Positions 62,191 through 64,000 of a stretch of 64,000 nucleotides of DNA are shown here, one piece after another. The stretch's first letter is position 1, and every line of letters begins with the position of its first letter. This DNA is from Carboxylicivirga sp. M1479. Its GTDB lineage: Bacteria; Bacteroidota; Bacteroidia; Bacteroidales; Marinilabiliaceae. Location: contig NZ_VKDE01000008.1 of assembly GCF_007097485.1 (NCBI RefSeq), positions 1 through 64,000 on the forward strand. Reading direction: 5' to 3'. The notes under the pieces were generated by a model. That model was given only the letters and a program-made list of their open reading frames with translations. It made no database searches and was not told where the DNA came from. A program made the position numbers and the translations under genes.

Positions 62191-64000
62191 TTAAAAACTA
62201 AAATTTACTCCCCCAAGTACCATCCCTGGCACTTCGTCAAGGAAAGCAAATTCCTGTGCTTTCATATTTAGAATATTTCTGCCATTAATATACATGGTAA
62301 GTTTATCGCTGGCTTTATACGATACTTTAGCATTAAGCAGTGCCTTCGCATTAATAGTGTAGCTGTCATATTGATTCATAAATACTTGCTTGCCGTACAA
62401 ATAGCAGTTTGAAAAGATGCTGATTTTATCTGTAGGGCGGTAATCAATACCTATACTTCCCCAGTAATCGGGTGTTGATTTATGCTTAAAATCATTCTTA
62501 AATAACGACCTGTCTGGCTGCCAGTCAGAAGTTGCTGAGACAACCGCATAGTCAGGCGCTGCCGGAAGCTCACCTGATAAAGCCATTCTACCCATTTCAT
62601 TTACAAATATACCTTCTGGTGTTCCATCCTCATTGATGTGATATAGCTCATAGGCTTGTGTGCCTAAGATCTCATCTCTTGTTATCGGGTTATGATTATC
62701 CAGCTTCGTTTGCTGAACAGTTACATGGGCCTTGGCGATCAATTTGGCATTAATAACCCAGTCAACGTTTAATGAAGCACCTGTTTGTATTGATTCAACG
62801 GGTATATTTCGATAATTCATATATGCTGATACTATCGGGGAACCCATCAATGTGGGCATCATACCTGCCAAGGCAGCCGGTGCTGACATATTTATACTGT
62901 CAGGTGATAGCACGGTATAATTAGAACCGCTTGAGTAATATAGTTCCAAATCAAGCAGAATGTTCTTAGTAGGCCGCGTACGATAACCAAGTTCAAGCAT
63001 ATTCAGAGTCATCAGACTCATGTCTTTATTACCTGTAAAGTGCATATAGTCGGGCTTAGGTAAGTGAGTTCTGTCCCAAATATAATTAGAGTGTGTTTCA
63101 ACCAGAAATGGTGACTTATTAGAACGAGCATATACAAACCTCACATTATTATTATCGTTTAGCTTGTATTGGCTGATTAATTGCCACGATGGCGTCCATT
63201 TAGCAGGCTGATGAGAGTAGTTCTCCGTACGAAAGGCACCTACAAACCTTAAATTATCTGTTGCATAATAATCTAGACGGAGACTGGCAGCCATAATGTC
63301 AAGTTGACTTTTCCCATTAAGAAAACCAGTGCCTGTCTGGCTTAGATACGCATCGTCGTTATAAAAAACAGAGGTGTAGTTCACGCCCGGGCGCACACCT
63401 AAGCTCCCAAAGTTCAGGTCGTATTCAACAGTTGCATTTAACTGCCCCATATCATTTTTAAAACCCTCATTGCCAACGTAAAAATCTTGTACCCCAAACA
63501 TATAGTTAGCTTGAATATCAAAACCATGTACCAAGCCTCTCAGATCCAAATAAGCTGTGCTTGACTCACGTCCAGATGCTGATGCAGGGTTATCACCCAT
63601 GGTAGAGCTTAATATATTTGAATATTGATAACCACCTGATAAACTCACCATTCTCGTGTCAGAAGCACGGTAGTCAATAAAAGCATTCGCACCATAATTT
63701 TCTCTGGCCAGTGATGGCTCCGCGTACATTACATTAATATTATCGTTAGGATCGAAGTAGCTATTCCCATTTTTGTCCTTCAATTCGGCATACTCACTTT
63801 TACTAAAGAATTTTTGTTCTTTAAATACGTATAACTCCTCTGTGCTTCTGTTGCGGTGGTTATAATTACCTGTAAGCCCAACATACAGTTTTTCATTTAC
63901 CTTTTTTCGGAAAGCTAAATCGCCAATATAGGTGTTCAAACTACCAGCCTGCATATTACCTGATAAAAGCTTGTTATAATCGGTATGTTCTTTGGTAACA
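62191..64000 (-). CDS. TonB-dependent receptor, C-terminal part (5' end outside window)
   Basis: At least 603 codons; the frame stays open to the window edge, so the plug domain and start lie beyond 64000. Repeated amphipathic strands and periplasmic turns fill the sequence (RMVSLSGGYQYSN, GALGVRPGVNYTSVF-like GSLGVRPGVNY, NILLDLELYYSSG, DWVINAKLIAKAHVTVQQ). The end KLTMYINGRNILNMKAQEFA leads to GMVLGGVNFSF with the terminal Phe, the classic TonB receptor C terminus. It imports a ligand across the outer membrane with TonB energy; the ligand is unknown. No SusD partner is visible downstream, which argues against a glycan-utilisation SusC. Confidence 0.92.
   Translation of the reverse strand, partial: VTKEHTDYNKLLSGNMQAGSLNTYIGDLAFRKKVNEKLYVGLTGNYNHRNRSTEELYVFKEQKFFSKSEYAELKDKNGNSYFDPNDNINVMYAEPSLARENYGANAFIDYRASDTRMVSLSGGYQYSNILSSTMGDNPASASGRESSTAYLDLRGLVHGFDIQANYMFGVQDFYVGNEGFKNDMGQLNATVEYDLNFGSLGVRPGVNYTSVFYNDDAYLSQTGTGFLNGKSQLDIMAASLRLDYYATDNLRFVGAFRTENYSHQPAKWTPSWQLISQYKLNDNNNVRFVYARSNKSPFLVETHSNYIWDRTHLPKPDYMHFTGNKDMSLMTLNMLELGYRTRPTKNILLDLELYYSSGSNYTVLSPDSINMSAPAALAGMMPTLMGSPIVSAYMNYRNIPVESIQTGASLNVDWVINAKLIAKAHVTVQQTKLDNHNPITRDEILGTQAYELYHINEDGTPEGIFVNEMGRMALSGELPAAPDYAVVSATSDWQPDRSLFKNDFKHKSTPDYWGSIGIDYRPTDKISIFSNCYLYGKQVFMNQYDSYTINAKALLNAKVSYKASDKLTMYINGRNILNMKAQEFAFLDEVPGMVLGGVNFSF

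Overview
The window reads as chromosome of a marine, polysaccharide-degrading member of the Bacteroidetes, most likely near Marinilabiliales. This is inferred from the gene families: a TonB-dependent receptor, a GH2 enzyme with a discoidin domain, sulfatases, GH20, FtsK next to LolA, LytTR two-component genes, DUF2141 and a lone DsbD N-terminal domain. Several upstream regions carry the Bacteroidetes -7 box TAnnTTTG, and Shine-Dalgarno sequences are mostly absent. The code is standard and the DNA AT-rich. I saw no rRNA, tRNA or CRISPR array.

Layout: 1-3.7 kb is the end of a glycan-utilisation locus (partial beta-galactosidase plus sulfatase). 4.4-7.9 kb holds small housekeeping genes (DJ-1, PepSY-type membrane protein, lipoprotein, DsbD-alpha, HAD phosphatase). 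8.0-8.7 kb carries a duplicated leader-like repeat. 8.9-15.3 kb has a MATE exporter, a GH20 enzyme, CstA and a nucleotidyltransferase-fold protein. 15.4-26.3 kb is the most striking region: nine minus-strand genes, mostly tightly spaced, that join the leucine-type 3-methylcrotonyl-CoA carboxylase and methylglutaconyl-CoA hydratase to HMG-CoA reductase, three GHMP enzymes and type 2 IPP isomerase. No HMG-CoA synthase or HMG-CoA lyase lies in the run. It reads as a route from branched-chain acyl-CoA through HMG-CoA to isopentenyl diphosphate. 26.3-27.4 kb is a gene-free patch with a REP-like repeat, a ~41-bp tandem array and a MITE-like inverted repeat.

27.4-31.4 kb has LolA, FtsK and a lipoprotein. 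31.8-33.9 kb has carbamate kinase and ornithine carbamoyltransferase. 34-37.5 kb has an orphan LytTR protein, a collagen-like lipoprotein and envelope proteins. 37.7-43.6 kb has a LytS/LytTR two-component pair divergent from an S9 peptidase. 43.8-48.5 kb has a small barrel protein, two MFS proteins, a YgjV-acetyltransferase-like fusion and an ATP-cone/Mrr-like nuclease. 48.7-50.1 kb is a sulfatase broken by a one-base frameshift in its signal peptide. 50.3-55.0 kb is a redox/envelope cluster (CrtI-like oxidoreductase, SDR, barrel, NTF2-like, DUF2141) interrupted by a 338-bp element with 30-bp terminal inverted repeats. 55.6-57.7 kb holds a hypothetical gene whose stop codon was hit by a complete IS4-type insertion sequence with a 9-bp target duplication. 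58-64 kb has a TPR/SpoIIE phosphatase, an OmpL47-repeat protein and the 3' part of a TonB-dependent receptor running off the window.
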